Below are positions 18,792-31,640 of a stretch of 64,000 nt of DNA, piece by piece. The DNA is from Chiridota heheva (Eukaryota; Echinodermata; Holothuroidea; Apodida; Chiridotidae): positions 612,501 through 676,500 of the forward strand of contig JAIGNY010001580.1 of the NCBI GenBank assembly GCA_020152595.1, written 5' to 3'. The notes below the pieces were generated by a model that was given only the letters and a program-made list of their open reading frames with translations, did no database searches and was not told the DNA's origin. Both the position numbers and the translations under genes were made by a program. Position 1 is the first letter of the stretch. Each line of letters starts with the position of its first letter.

Positions 18792-19083
18792 CTGATTACA
18801 ATATCTTTCGTGCATGGCATTTGATAACCCTTTATAATTTTTCAGTCCTCCATAAATGGACAACAATGATGATGGTAGTGTCAGTTACAATCATTACATT
18901 TTTGATAAAGTTGATATATTTGAGTGTTTGCTTGCCCGAAAATATCGTTTATAACTGTGATGTCGTCTCGCATAAGTGTCGTTGGTATCTTACAGTTGCT
19001 TAAAAACTTCGTTTCTCATTTATTGAGGACTGAAACATATAAAAGGGTTATCAAATTCCTTTCATGTTAGATATTGCAATCAG
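18792..19083. mobile_element. MITE-like inverted-repeat element, about 290 bp
   Basis: Terminal inverted repeats of about 65 bp. The left end reads CTGATTACAATATCT and then ATTTGATAACCCTTT and TTTCAGTCCTC. The right end in reverse complement reads CTGATTGCAATATCT, ATTTGATAACCCTTT, TTTCAGTCCTC. No convincing target duplication. The 60-codon frame inside is not a gene. Confidence 0.75.
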
Positions 19084-19910
19084 ATTCTCAAATCTTGATT
19101 TTAAGTTATATTAGTAAATTTAAATAATTTCCAACTGAAGGAACAACTATCAATAAGAACAGATGATTCGTAGATAAAATTTTAGGCAAATTCATAAAAA
19201 CTTAAATACATAAGCCCTTTATCAGAACAATGAAATCTTTTGCTCTTTTTGACTGCCATTTTGCGCTCTGGCGCGACACATTTCACTGTTAAACTTTTCT
19301 AGGAGTAGCTGTTTTATGGAAGTTTACAACACTCTTCAAACGTTTCAAAACTCCACACTGTATGTCATGGATTTGAAATCAATCCAAGTCTTTATGTACA
19401 CTTATACCATATCATCACCAAAAGATAAACAGCGCATGTTAAACCCAAATTGTTTAAGCTTTATTGATCAGTATCGTTGTAGTTGTAACCGTTAGGATAC
19501 TGCTGTCCAATAATTAAAAAAAGATTAAGTCGGTTAGTGGTCAGATGCGACTTACTTTTTTGACTGCGGACAAAAATTAAACTGAAGATATGCCGTTACT
19601 AAATATCTTGTTTCATTCATGAGATTTAAAGTTAGTAAATATGTTTAAAATGGCTGGTTTGGAAAGTCTGGAAAAGAAGAGTGACGCCATACCTGCAATT
19701 GATTTGCAAATGATATTTAACTTGAAAAACTGATAACTTAATTTTTGTTAGTAATTGAATTATCTTTAGTTTCGGCAAGATATTGCAGTTATCTAACTAA
19801 ACAATGCTTTAGTAATCTCAAAATATACAAACAATGTGAGGAATTTGAGGCCGTGTTGTCACTGCTGGGCTAATTTCTATTATATTTTTTAATCAAATTT
19901 CATAGAAATA
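19084..19910. other. No gene recognised
   Basis: AT-rich spacer with no supportable feature. Confidence 0.4.
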
Positions 19911-20529
19911 GAGGGATTTCATCACGTGACTCTAATTCCACTGGAAGCCATTCTGCAGGGCAAGGCGTCGTTGCGTTTCACACGTCATGACACAGCTTAG
20001 TCACATCACACATACAACAAACATATTGCATGCTAACCTACCTACCAGTTCAGCGAATTTTATTGATTGCAGTTTTTTTTTTATTCGCTTCCGATTTTAC
20101 TTCATATTTTGTTTAAGTTTTATATATTCACCAAGAATACGAAGAGTAACTTTAACGTGAACGCTATCTGATTAATTATTCGTTCTACTCGGACAAAGCC
20201 TGCATAACTGATATAAAGTACTCGCTGCAATTCCTAGTGTAAACTGTAGGTTGAAAGCCGTCGCGTTGTACAACAGAAACCCACTTCGAACGTCGATCAG
20301 GATCAGATGGAAATCGAAAAAACGTCGTTTTATTCCCCGGCACACGTCTACTAGTGCAACCAACGGCACAACAGGATTCCGGCATTATTATTTTACAAAA
20401 TAATCTTATATAACTACATGCAAACGTATGTAAATCTAATTAAGTGTACATCAGACGACAGTGTTCCTACCCTACAAAATGACGATGTAAACAAAACTAT
20501 GTGAACTCATGACGTCAGCTGAATCACCC
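19911..20529 (-). mobile_element. MITE-like element carrying a THAP exon, copy A
   Basis: The whole 619-bp segment matches 59709-60312 in reverse orientation. It starts (on -) at GGGTGATTCAGCTGACGTCA and ends near TCACGTGATGAAATCCCTC. The flanks outside these limits differ between copies, which supports element ends. It appears to be the 5' part (upstream region, first exon, donor site) of a THAP-domain transposon or gene that now spreads as a non-autonomous element. P-element and Kolobok transposases are known THAP carriers; which superfamily this belongs to is not resolved. Confidence 0.75.
20218..20385 (-). pseudogene. THAP zinc-finger exon, degraded (copy A)
   Basis: Translation of the - strand from 20385 begins MPESCCAVGC and continues with FFRFPSDPDRRSKW, then a Pro and NCSEYF. 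This is the classic THAP N-terminus: initiating Met-Pro, paired N-terminal Cys, FxRFPxDPxRRxxW, and a C-terminal Cys pair. THAP domains bind DNA through a C2CH zinc site. Here the expected His of the last Cys-x2-His is Tyr, so zinc binding should fail. The exon end ATATCAG is followed by TTATGC, whereas copy B has an intact GTATGT donor. I infer a dead copy. The open frame continues past the lost donor to 20185, but this is read-through. Confidence 0.8.
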
Positions 20530-21669
20530 TTATCTAAACTTCAATGTCTCCGAGTTAATATATTTTTGGCAATGGCTTACATCCATTGCTATATCTACTT
20601 TACTGTCCTCTTTCGTTTAAAATGGCCACGCTAGACTACTAAACCTAAACTGTCAACAGATAACATTGTATAGGCTTCTGTGAACTTAAATACTTCATGT
20701 TGATTCACATATCAGCATATGTGGAGTAGGCCTTTACCTTTCTCCCTATCGTTTGTTGTTTGATTGCCAACATGTTAAAAGCCTATAATACGCAACACAC
20801 TATCCCAAAACAAGATCATTACAAATTACTGTTACTTGTGAAGTCAGGGACTGCTTTAATCTCAACGTAGATAACTGATATGTCCCATGGTCATTAAGCT
20901 CAAAGTCTAATTGTTGTGAGGTTTACCCACTGAACTCACAATTTAGCTCAGGTGGTCATTTCGAATCATTTTGGCGGCAACTTTGTATTTTTACACTTCT
21001 GTGTAATCCTTCACACATGATGCGACGATTGTGACACATTCTGACATTTCCCCACATTAATCTAACCCTTCATTGACCTAACGAATCGGTTGTTGCGTTC
21101 GTCGTGAAGTGTGGTCGAACTGTGTATTTGTCCGATTTTGCCCAATGGACCCGGGTTATCTTGTAACAACCAGACAGTTACATCGGCTGCTAGCTCAATC
21201 AAACAACTTCAAAGATGCCGAAATGTTGATTTTAGCTGATTATTATCATCGCAAAATGCTAATCATAGAGCAAATGTATATTTAAGCCATGTTTATCTGT
21301 TGTTAGTGTTTGGGGATACAGTGGATATGGTATATGTATCTCACGACAACGGGAATGTATCAGATCACTTGGGCAAAACATGGAAAAATTATTTGGGGTA
21401 AATTTTCCACAAAAAAAAATATATTTTATAGCTTCCGCTTGAGTGTTACGTGGTCAGGTGGTGCGATATACCGGGGCAATATATTCTCGAAATTAATGTC
21501 GTTAGTGAATGTTATCCCAAGTACTGCAAAAGTGTGATTACTGAGCCATCAAGATTCATGGACTGGTACCTTTACAGGGTAGCCATGCCCATCCCGTCTC
21601 TCCACCCATTTAGGTACACATAAATGAAGTTGTTGCCATCTGGGAAGTAGAGCCTCCTGCAAAAGCAAG
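20530..21669. other. No gene recognised
   Basis: AT-rich sequence of about 1.1 kb. No supportable gene or repeat seen. Confidence 0.35.
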
Positions 21670-22207
21670 TTAAAGGATTAGTTCAGTGATCAAGCAAGTC
21701 CATCTTATATAAAAGAGGGCTTTGAAAGAAACAAACTGGGGAAGCAATCATTTAATATGTCAAGGAGTCCAAGTTTTGTACCATTTGTATAGAAACGACT
21801 GAAATAAGACTAGTTGTGACGTCACATTACTAGATTCCTCAAAGTCTTTATGTATTCTATCATACTTTTTCCTGCGATTAGGTGGCTTAAAAATCATTGG
21901 ATATGCCAGGAAAGTATGGAAAAGAATGTAGTAAATAATAGTTGAATAAATTCACCTGAAGACAGCCTGAGTTTAAGGAAAAGTTATTAAAATAGTAAAA
22001 AAAGGTCAAATCAATTTTTTGAAAATGCAATAACAATTGTAAAAAAAAATGACGAGAGGGCGCCAAGCTTCCACAGAAGACTTATTACACCAGTCATTTA
22101 TATACAGATAACACAGAAGCGCAGAATAAGCTATTGAAGTAGTTCTGTCACCATATTTTGTTTCTATATAAGATGATTTTGCTCGACCACTGAAGTAATC
22201 CTTTCAA
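21670..22207. mobile_element. TTAA-type MITE, family T, copy 1
   Basis: The left end is TTAAAGGATTAGTTCAGTG followed by AAGTCCATCTTATATAA. The right end in reverse complement reads AAAGGATTACTTCAGTGG then ATCTTATATAG. The TIRs are about 40 bp and start at a TTAA, as in piggyBac or Kolobok-type elements. The interior carries CGACTGAAATAAGACTAG and GACGTCAC motifs shared with copies at 41443-42017, 46550-46990, 56190-56435, 59477-60450 and 61100-61437. Confidence 0.82.
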
Positions 22208-22214
22208 TTTGCAG

Positions 22215-23066
<852 letters not shown>

Positions 23067-23236
23067 CTCCTGTTGACATTTTTATTGATTCTGTTATATT
23101 GATTCCGCTTCAGATGATAATCATTGCGTATAAAATCGGATTTACGTTCGTCTTATGGCTCCTCACGGAATTGCTGTGATCGCCACACGCGAGTAACCCT
23201 GTTATCCTCCTCATTAACATCATTCACTCCATTGGC

Positions 23237-23396
23237 TTACCACCGTAATCATCATTATTATCATAATCATCATTATTACCATAATCACCATTATTACCAT
23301 TATTATCATAATCACCATTATTATAATAATCAATATCGTTGTCATCATCACCGTCACCATTACCATCACTATCATCATCGCCATTGCCATTGTGAA
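23237..23396. repeat. Imperfect ATC/ATT triplet repeat
   Basis: About 160 bp of CAT, ATT, ACC and ATC triplets (Asp/Asn/Met-rich or His-rich in translation). Low-complexity microsatellite; overlapping frames are not genes. Confidence 0.9.
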
Positions 23397-23544
23397 CCTT
23401 AAACATGTTAAATACAGATTAAGTGTACGCCGCAACGGTGTGTTCTTCTTATACGCCTTTTAGAATTGTCTCAATGTATTGGTAATCAAACAAATAAAAG
23501 ATTAAATTTCCGTTACGGAAAAGTCATCAGACGTATTGTTAATA

Positions 23545-23715
23545 TTAAAGGCCAGTTATCGTAGAGGTAGATAAACAATACAATCCAACGTTTCTGATTG
23601 GTCGAAATTTTCAAACTTATACTGACAAGCCAATCAATACCCACCGCGAAAGTGACGTATTAGATTAACTTGTCACGTGACAAGCAATTTCTCTGAGACG
23701 AAATTTCTTCTTTAA
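23545..23715. mobile_element. TTAA-type MITE, family P, copy 1
   Basis: Begins TTAAAGGCCAGTTATCGT and ends with a TTAA at 23712-23715. It has internal GATTGGTCGAAA and GCCAATCAAT (CCAAT-box-like, in both orientations) and CAGAAACGTTGGATTGTATT on the opposite strand. It matches 55133-55315 in reverse orientation along its full length. Ambiguity remains between piggyBac and Kolobok-type origin. Confidence 0.8.
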
Positions 23716-23769
23716 ACTTTATAATAGCTAGATAAAAATAAAGTTTAATATTGTACCGTAACAGCGAAA

Positions 23770-24245
23770 GTTGTAAAGTAATGCTTATCTATGTACTGTT
23801 TCAGTTGCAAAATAATGTTTAACACTTATGTGTAAAATGATGTTTTAATCCGTAATATCTAAATTATTGTTTATCTGTTCATTGTTGTAACAGTTTAAGT
23901 ATTAGAATAATGTTTAATACGATCATTTGTAAAATAACGCTTCGTACGAAATTGCTAAATATAATATTATAAGATATAATGTTTAATACTGTAATTGTTC
24001 AATTTGTTAGATATTTTTAAGTACATTATTATTACATTAATTTATAAAAAGTATTATCTTAGTGTTGCTATTGCTAAATATGAGAAATGATATTTAATGT
24101 AAGGATAGAAACATTTGCAAAATAATGTTTAAAACTTGTTTTGAATGTTTAAAACTTGTAAAATGATATTTTTTTAATTTCTTAAATAATGCGCAATATC
24201 AGAACAACGTGACTGTAAAATAAATGTTTTTAAAACTTATTACAA
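23770..24245 (+). repeat. Degenerate tandem repeat (AAAATAATGTTTAA motif)
   Basis: About a dozen diverged copies of TTGTAAAATAATGTTTAATA-like units, spaced roughly 30-50 bp. Looks like an old decayed minisatellite. Confidence 0.6.
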
Positions 24246-26431
24246 TGAATAGCCACGTAACAAGTCAAACAACAAAATTACGACAACCACAGAATAGCTC
24301 AATAAGTCTCCTTCAACATTTTCTAATCACGGATTTACTATATTGGGTGTCACGGATTGAGATTTTACTTAGTACCCTTCAATTCAAATCCAGAAATTTG
24401 TGTAATTTACGACAGTTATTTACAAAAGCACGGAAAACTTATAGTGTTGCCTTGCAGTGCTATACTTAGCACATTCTGTATGCATTCAGTGTGAGCTGTA
24501 GTTATATCTTATTCTCCCTAGAGTCTGAAATCCTTTGATCGTACCGACACTTAACAATCTTTCATCTTCCTCTATCATCAGCTGAAAACACTTTTTGACT
24601 TCTTATCTTTGTAGTTTATTCTATTTCAATTGTAACATTTTGACTTAAACCAACAATGTAAGTAGTCTAAAAAACTGATTATATTTGTCAATAGCGTTTG
24701 TATCCACTACTCAGTCGATTCAATGTAATTATTTAGATCGTACAAGACTCCATACACGAGGCCAAGCCATTATTGATGCCTAGCCCACCGTGGAATTAGG
24801 TGATCATAGGAACATTTCAGGCGGAGTTATGAAGAGATAAGGGTTAGAGTCTTGCTGGGGTGTATAGCGCTATTGTTGGTATTCGTGATTTGCCTTAAAG
24901 TCACATTCAGTGAACAATGGTAGAGGTTTCCGTATTGTCCCTGACTGATATGGAAACCAAATTGAAATGAGAATGTAAAGTGAACAATCATAGTGTAAAG
25001 AATAGGGATTTACAAACGACGGTAAAACTCAAAGGGATAGGCAGACTAAAATCGATATCAGAGTTTAAAATATCTTCGATTAGCTGTCGTCTGCCAAGTC
25101 AAATTTGCTCTATTCATGGCCCAGATCGGTGATAATCTTAAAGACAGCTTAAGATCATCCCAAGGGGAATTCCTTCTAGATTACTTGGTGGACCGTCTAA
25201 GATTGATTTTAGGAATATCCCCTACGCGGAAAACATATATGTTGCAGACAAAATAGAAGATGTTTTAATTGATGCAAAAATATATGGACCGCTGCGATCA
25301 AATTAAAGCATTAAATTAACTAATTAACGCGAAGCTTTAAGCAAGGGTCGTTTTTCTTCTTCAGAGATTGATTGTTTGCGCGGGAGGGGGATAAAAGGGG
25401 AAATGACTTACTTATGATAAACATAAATCACCTCGATAATTAAATAGGAACTGATTAAAACAATTTTGTATTACTTGATTAATTGAAATGGTGGAAATAG
25501 AGCTATTTTATTGTTTCGAATATTTCAATCTTGTGCAATGAGCTCCTTTGACCAACAAATTATAGAATATTAATATTCTGAATGAGAAAACAATGAAAGA
25601 AATTGTACTGTTTTAACAGCAATTGTAAAACTAATAACAGCTACGTCTGTTATTAGCCATTATCACAACAATTAGGATAATTAATTGAAATGATGGAAAT
25701 ACAGATAATGCATTAATATGAATGTTGCGGGAAAATACAAATCATTAGACTAAGGAATTAAACAAAAGTTTGGTATGTGAATACGACAGTATGACAAAAA
25801 TTGATTTAGAAAATTTACACCAATTGAAGTTGACTCCAATTTTGGAACTGATAACAGCTAGGGCTGTGATTTTATTTATCTTTTCATTAACAATGATAGT
25901 AAAAACAATGAAAATTATAGTTGAGGTTGTTGCCGAGACAAATTAACTGTATCATTTTATGGATCAAGGAGGAGTAATTTTGCATTAACTGATGATGATT
26001 ATTAATATTTATTGTTTTATTAAAGTTTTCAAAGTACTCATTGCCTTTCAATTTGATAAGACACAAACGATATTACGAGCATGCCACAAAAACAAAAGAG
26101 TGGGGAGGTGAGGCAAATTCTTCCCTCCCCAGGCAGAAATTTTGTTCGAAGTTAGTTTGTTAACTGTTAGAAATAAGAAGCACTTTCGCTTGTCATTGAG
26201 ACAAAATTCTGGTCAGAAACAGTAGAAAATAGTATACAGATTTGCATATTTGGGTGGCCAATTTATCATCATATAATAGGAAAAAATTGGCCATTGACCG
26301 TTTCTTGTTGCTTTTTTTTCCAACATATAATCGATTAAATTGAATCTACACTTTGATCAAATACAATATGACCCAATTTTTCGAGGTCTATTCGCTGCGC
26401 TATGGGACAAGGTGGGGCATTTCCTCAAGAG
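24246..26431. other. No gene recognised
   Basis: About 2.2 kb without a convincing element. A weak direct repeat occurs at 25478 and 25679 (TAATTGAAATGRTGGAAATA), followed in each case by an AACTGATAACAGCTA-like stretch (about 25640 and 25850), suggesting an old duplication of about 200 bp. An 81-codon and a 97-codon frame have no recognisable domain. The stretch lies in the presumed first intron of Xlox. Confidence 0.4.
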
Positions 26432-27584
26432 CAGGGGCGGAGCCAAGATAAAATGTCAGAGGGCCCATCCAAACCAAACCAGGGATGATGTGATAACGTA
26501 TTTTTTGAGCAGTTTTGTCATGATTAATGAAACATATTGGGACAAGGCGCCATATCACAAGGGTGCAAAGTCTAATTATAAGCGGGAGGCAGAGAGAAAG
26601 TCCCTGAAAGGTTTTCTATTGGGAAATTATTAACAAAAAAATTGAAGGAAATTTTAATAAAATCATTACAAAATTTGGCAACATTTTCCGATAATTGATA
26701 AGAAATTTACCATAAATCGAAGAAAAAAATTGCACCCAAAACGAAGAAAATTGCTCGAGAATGAAAAAAAATTCCTTAAAATTGAAAGAAATATTCCAGA
26801 AGTTGAAGAAAATTCACCTAAAATCGAAGAAAGATTGACTCAAAATGGTAAAAATGGAAAAAAAATTGCACGAGAATGAAAAAAATTCCCCAAATTTGAA
26901 AGAGATATCCCAAAAATTGAAGAAGACTTACCAAAAATCGAAGAACAATTGCTCCAACATCAACGAAATTTCACGAAAGTAGAAGAAAATGTACCTAACA
27001 TCGAAGAAAATTTGTCCCAAAATGAAGAAAATTTATGAAAATGGCACGAGAATGAAAGAAATTTCCAAAACATTGAAAGGGATGTCACAAATATTGAAGC
27101 GAATTGCCCGAAAATCGAACATAAATTGTCCCAAAATTAAGGAAATTTCCAAAATCTACACGAGAATGATGGAAAATTCTTTAAGATTGAAAGTCAGAAA
27201 GTAATTTTGTAAACATCGAATGAAATTTCCCGAAAATCAAAGAAGAAAAAATTTGCCCCAATTTAAAGGAAATTCCCAACATTGGATAAGATTTACCAAA
27301 AACTGAAGAAAATTTCCCGAAAATCAAAGAAAAACTGGCCTAAATTGAAGGAAAATTCCCAAACATTGAAGGAAATGGAAAAATATTCAAACAAATTCGA
27401 AGTAAATTTTCCCCCAAATAAAGGAAATTTTACGAGAATTAAGAAAATTTTCCAAAGATTGAAAGAGATTTAGAAAACATTGAATAAAATTTCCTAAAAA
27501 TAGAAGAAAATTTACATCAACCGTGACAAAGAACTATCTCATGGTAAAAAAGTAGCATCGGAAAAACCTCTGGATCCGCCCCTG
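26432..27584. mobile_element. hAT-like non-autonomous element, family H, copy 1
   Basis: The ends are CAGGGGCGGAGCC and GGATCCGCCCCTG (13-bp inverted repeats with one mismatch). Flanking 8-bp sequences CTCAAGAG and CCCAAGAA match at 6 of 8 positions, consistent with an old 8-bp hAT duplication. The interior (about 26640-27530) is a degenerate tandem array of units of about 30 bp resembling GAAATTTCCCAAAAATCGAA. A second copy lies at 61614-62513, and a fragment at 29280-29430. It sits in the intron just upstream of Xlox exon 2. There is no transposase. Confidence 0.82.
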
Positions 27585-27663
27585 CCCAAGAAAATGTTGT
27601 TAGCCCTTTCCCGCATTAGACCTGCTATTTGGTGTAACTGTCAACATGCCTCTCCCCCATAAA

Positions 27664-28084
27664 ATATAACGCAGCCGCGAAAGGGGGAGGGGGGACGTAG
27701 CCGCGAAAGGGGATTGACGCAGCCGCGGGGGATATGACGCAGCCGCGAAGGGGGGGATATGACGTAGCCGCGAAGGGGGATATGACGCAGCCGCGAAGGG
27801 GATTTGACGCAGCCGCGAAGGGGGATATGACGCAGCCGCGAAGGGGGATATGACGCAGCCGCGAAAGGGGGATATGACGTAGCCCGCGCAGCCGCGAAAG
27901 GGGGAAAGCCGCGGGGATATGACGCAGCCGCGAAAGGGTGATATGACCAGCCGCGAAGGGGGATATGACGCAGCCGCGAAAGGGGGATATGACGCAGCCG
28001 CGAAGGGGGATATGACGCAGCCGCGAAGGGGGATATGACGCAGCCGCGAACGGGGGATATGACGCAGTCGCAAAAGGGGGATAT
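27664..28084 (+). repeat. GC-rich 24-bp minisatellite next to Xlox exon 2
   Basis: About 18 copies of a unit near GATATGACGCAGCCGCGAAG plus four or so G, with variable G-run length and one rearranged patch near 27880-27915. It is CpG-dense in an otherwise AT-rich region and ends about 80 bp before the exon 2 acceptor, so it is probably transcribed as part of intron 1. The 167-codon reverse frame through it is an artefact. Confidence 0.95.
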
Positions 28085-28164
28085 GTATTAAATGTTGTAG
28101 CAATTTCTATATATAATTGGTTTGTTAGTTAATTAATGCAATACATATTTTGTTTCATCTCCAG

Positions 28165-28730
28165 GCGCTGCTTACACAGATTTTGATGAAAATAAACGGA
28201 CACGAACTGCTTACACCAGAAGTCAACTGTTAGAACTAGAAAAGGAATTTCATTTTAACAAATATATCTCGAGACCGAGGAGGATAGAGCTAGCTGCTTT
28301 GCTCAACCTCACCGAGAGACACATCAAAATCTGGTTCCAAAACAGGCGGATGAAATGGAAGAAAGAGGAGGCAAAAAGAAAACCTAGCAACTCGGAAACT
28401 GAGGGCGATAGTCCGAAACAAGAAGAAAAGAAAGACTGTCTCGAAAACGGTAAAAATAATACGGAAAGCGAAGTTTTAAACGAAAAGAAAGAACTTGAAA
28501 GGAACGAAATAGTAGCAGATTATAAGCAAGGTGTATGCATTTCAAACGAGCAAACTGTGATATCGATTAAGGCAGAGAACGAAGCTATTACGAACATTTC
28601 TGATACAGGATTAAACATGACGATTCATGGGGAGAGAATAAGAAAAGACCGTCTTAGTACTGGACTAGATTATTCTGGATCTCAAGTGTTAAGACCGTTA
28701 TGTGACACTTATGAAATTCTCGGAAAATAG
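28165..28730 (+). CDS. Xlox: Xlox/Pdx-type ParaHox homeobox gene, terminal coding exon
   Basis: This exon encodes a homeodomain transcription factor of the Xlox/Pdx family, which acts in the nucleus and patterns gut and endoderm in bilaterians. The exon follows a pyrimidine-rich tract and CTCCAG acceptor at 28163-28164. It opens in phase 1 (two bases of a split codon) and reads 187 residues to TAG at 28728-28730. The homeodomain is residues 9-68 (28191-28370). It has [10 protein letters not shown] at its start, [15 protein letters not shown] in the middle, and helix 3 [19 protein letters not shown] with Gln50 and the Pdx-diagnostic His44. The 119-residue tail is Lys/Glu/Ser-rich, with one sumoylation-like IKAE. 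The first exon with the hexapeptide (PWM) is not found upstream and probably lies outside the window. An internal Met at 28299 is not a start. A 34-kb interval separates it from the convergent Cdx exon. Confidence 0.95.
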
Positions 28731-29279
28731 TAATAATCGAAAAGATTTTTTTCTCTTTTTGTTACTCTTTGTTGAAATATCCAATTATTTTGCATTTTTT
28801 GTTTTCGGTCTAAAGCTGACATTGTTAACAGATTTCTGTTACTTTCAATTATGATACAAGGATTAAATGAAATAGTTTGAATACTTTTCTTCAGATAAAT
28901 CGACTTTTGACTGTCTGATTTGTGTCAGTGTGTGGTGGGGAGGTAAGGGGGAATGGGGAGGGGGTGTTGAAATCTTCATAGGACACACCAAATTTATACA
29001 TGGCTCATATTCTATGGTTTTCTGTTCCAACTATAGGTCTAACTCGAATTGGAACTTGGCAAAAATGGCAACTTATGGAAGAACTTGATTAAACAAAGAT
29101 TTATATTTCTTTTCCTTGATTTCTACTGTTATATATCTTTAGGACATAGGATGCTGCAATTTGTATTTGTTTAATTGTCTTTCAAGAACATCTTTAACTG
29201 TTTGATTTGTGTTCCAAATTTCAAAAGAAAATATTTTTTCTTTGGTCTGATGGAAGTTTGGAAATTGTTTAGAGTAGGC
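28731..29279 (+). other. Probable Xlox 3' UTR and downstream flank
   Basis: Non-coding sequence after the Xlox stop. An ATTAAA at 28862-28867 is a possible variant polyadenylation signal, but nothing confirms the transcript end. G-rich stretch near 28935-28970. Confidence 0.35.
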
Positions 29280-29430
29280 TATACATGAGTCCCGTGACTT
29301 ATAAATGACATTTTTATATTTCTTCCTTTTTCGGGATATTTCTTTTAATTTTCCTTTATCGGGAAATTTTGCCAAATTTGACCAAACTTTTCAATAATCT
29401 TACCAAATTTTCCTTCAATTTGATTGAATG
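29280..29430 (-). repeat. Fragment of family H element
   Basis: The reverse complement (ATTGAAGGAAAATTTGGTAA ... AAATTTGGCAAAATTTCCCG) aligns by eye with the interior of 26432-27584 near 26640-26700. No termini seen. The 78-codon reverse frame here is part of this repeat. Confidence 0.6.
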
Positions 29431-31477
29431 TATGTTAACAATCTCACAATTTTACCACCGAACCGGGAAAAAAGCATGCAACTGGGAAGGTAAAATCGAT
29501 GAGCGCTGGTGGGAAGCAGTTTGAAAATTCACCCCCCCCCCCCTCCCCGCCGGTTCCTACGCATCTGATTCCGTGTGGTTGGATGATAAATATATTGTTG
29601 AAAAACAACTTTGATTTTATGTTCGCTAGTAAGATTTCAAAATGTGTGTAATAATGACTGGTGTAAATAGGGCATGACATGGGTTTTCATATGTGACTCT
29701 CATTTGATTATTTGCACAAATGCATAGAGAATTCTTCCCAAATTTATGTTGGCTGTAATGGCAGAAATTGGAGAATAAAGCAAATATAGTATTCGTTTTC
29801 ATCAGCTCATATTTTTGCTCGTAAAAATTGGTGAACTTGTAATCACGACACTCCCAGAACGAAATTTCTTGCGACACTTCCACATCATGCAAACAACATA
29901 GGCCTAGTGTTATCGCGTGTGTTCCTTAAATTTTGACCTATATTTACTCTAGGAGTAGACAGATTTTTCAACACTACATTTCTTACCAAGCTGTTATTTT
30001 CTTAAACATAGGCCCTATATTCAAATAAGTCATATCTTCAAGTTTCATGAAAATATTTCATCGCTTTTCGAAATGACGTATGATTTGGCCTAAGTGTTGC
30101 AAAGCCCGTGTCAAACGTTAAGCCTTACACTGAAACTTGTAAGTTTATGAAGTTAAACATGACGGCATTCATTATTTTTCTTAATTTGACATTTCATACG
30201 ATGATATCATATATTGTATGTACATTATTGTCATAGAATTTAAATGTAGCAAACATTATCACGATGTTTAAGTTCTTACAATAGAAATTATTGGTTGACA
30301 CCAAATTACGTTCCGAATTTTCCCTGCTCGGCAGCAGCCTAACATAGTAAATTCTTATGCAAAACCTAATGTTAAAATTACCCATTGATTTGGTCATTGA
30401 TTTGTTCCAAAATGAAATTCATAAGACGCGAATTTTAACGGGCTTTCAAAGTTTTGACTCAACATTTAGTTATTGCAAACATTGGTATTTATATCAAAAA
30501 CATTTATTAACATCAGAAACGGCTTGATATATCAGTATCAATGTCTTCTTTGCTTATGGAAATAGCACCGTGTCTGTATTTATGTTCGAATTTGCTGATG
30601 AGATCGTTCTGGGAGTGACGTCACACGTCGCTTAGCCGTTTGCAATTCTTGCATTGTCTGGGAGTGTCGATTGATTGATTAGTTTCGAATTTGTTCATGC
30701 AAATGGGACTTTTCGGGACTTTTGATGGAATATCATGTTTTTAATATTAATGAACTATGCAAAACTGTTATAAACTCAATTTCTATTTCTTCCTGTCATG
30801 CCCTCTTTAAAAGTACATTTCAAAAGTGTGACGTCATAAAGACACTTTCACGATAATTTTCATGTATTTCTCTGAAAGTTTATTACCTCTTAACAAATCT
30901 TTGGAAACATCTTTATTAATTTATTGAGATTGGTATAACATATATGAACATGTCTTGTCCATCTGTTTATGTTCCCAATGGTATAAGTTTTTACGACATG
31001 ATGAAATGTTTTATATACATTATACAAATGTATGAAATTGTTTTGGGAGATGTGATTGTATTGTGATGTCATAGCCCGTTGCCTGGTTACCAGTGGTTTG
31101 TAAACAGTTATGAGGTTTTGACTTGATTAACCCCTTGTACAAATAAGATAATCAACATGTTTTTCGGCTCTAATTTGTTTTTTTAGGTTTCCTATGCAAT
31201 GTGAAATGCATATGTTGACAACGGGAATTTGTTAGCACGTCCTCTCTCTTTTCAAGCCTATATTTTGAATAATTGTCTATGACTGTATTATTCTGCCACT
31301 AATTGAATATATTTTAATGTTTTATGCAAAACAAGAGCAAACGATTCCCCTGAAGGTTGAATTTAGCATGTGATAGTACAAATTACAGTTATGATATCTT
31401 AATTTATATGACAAGGTGGTACATGAGTAGTTTCCCCTCATCCCAATTCTATATTGGTTTAAAGAGTATTTAATTCT
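29431..31477. other. No gene recognised
   Basis: AT-rich intergenic DNA. A C-rich run lies at 29530-29550, and TGACGTCA-like motifs near 30617 and 30830. The 30830-31080 stretch weakly resembles 42600-42690 (GGGAGATGTGATTGTATTGTGATGTCATA), so some of this is probably old repeat. No exon seen. Confidence 0.4.
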
Positions 31478-31640
31478 GAGCAGATCAGTTTTTGAATTTT
31501 GAAAATAACCACTTTCTTTTTTTTGAGTTATGGCTGATCCAAGTTTAATCAGTTTTTAATTCATGCGAAATTTGTGATGCATGACTGGGCAGACAACTCA
31601 TTATCTTTATGTAATTTATTAGATATCTGTCCTAATCTTA
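31478..31640 (+). repeat. Dispersed repeat, copy 1
   Basis: Matches the reverse complement of 42785-42947, for example GAGCAGATCAGTTTTT, TATGGCTGATC, TCATGC-AAATTT and ATGACTGGG. The true element limits are unknown and may extend further on both sides. Confidence 0.7.

Noticed and set aside
26340..26633. 97-codon forward frame
   Set aside because: Crosses the left boundary of a hAT-like element, so half is flank and half transposon.
27600..28103. 167-codon reverse frame rich in Arg, Pro and Ala
   Set aside because: Comes from the 24-bp minisatellite, whose length is a multiple of three.
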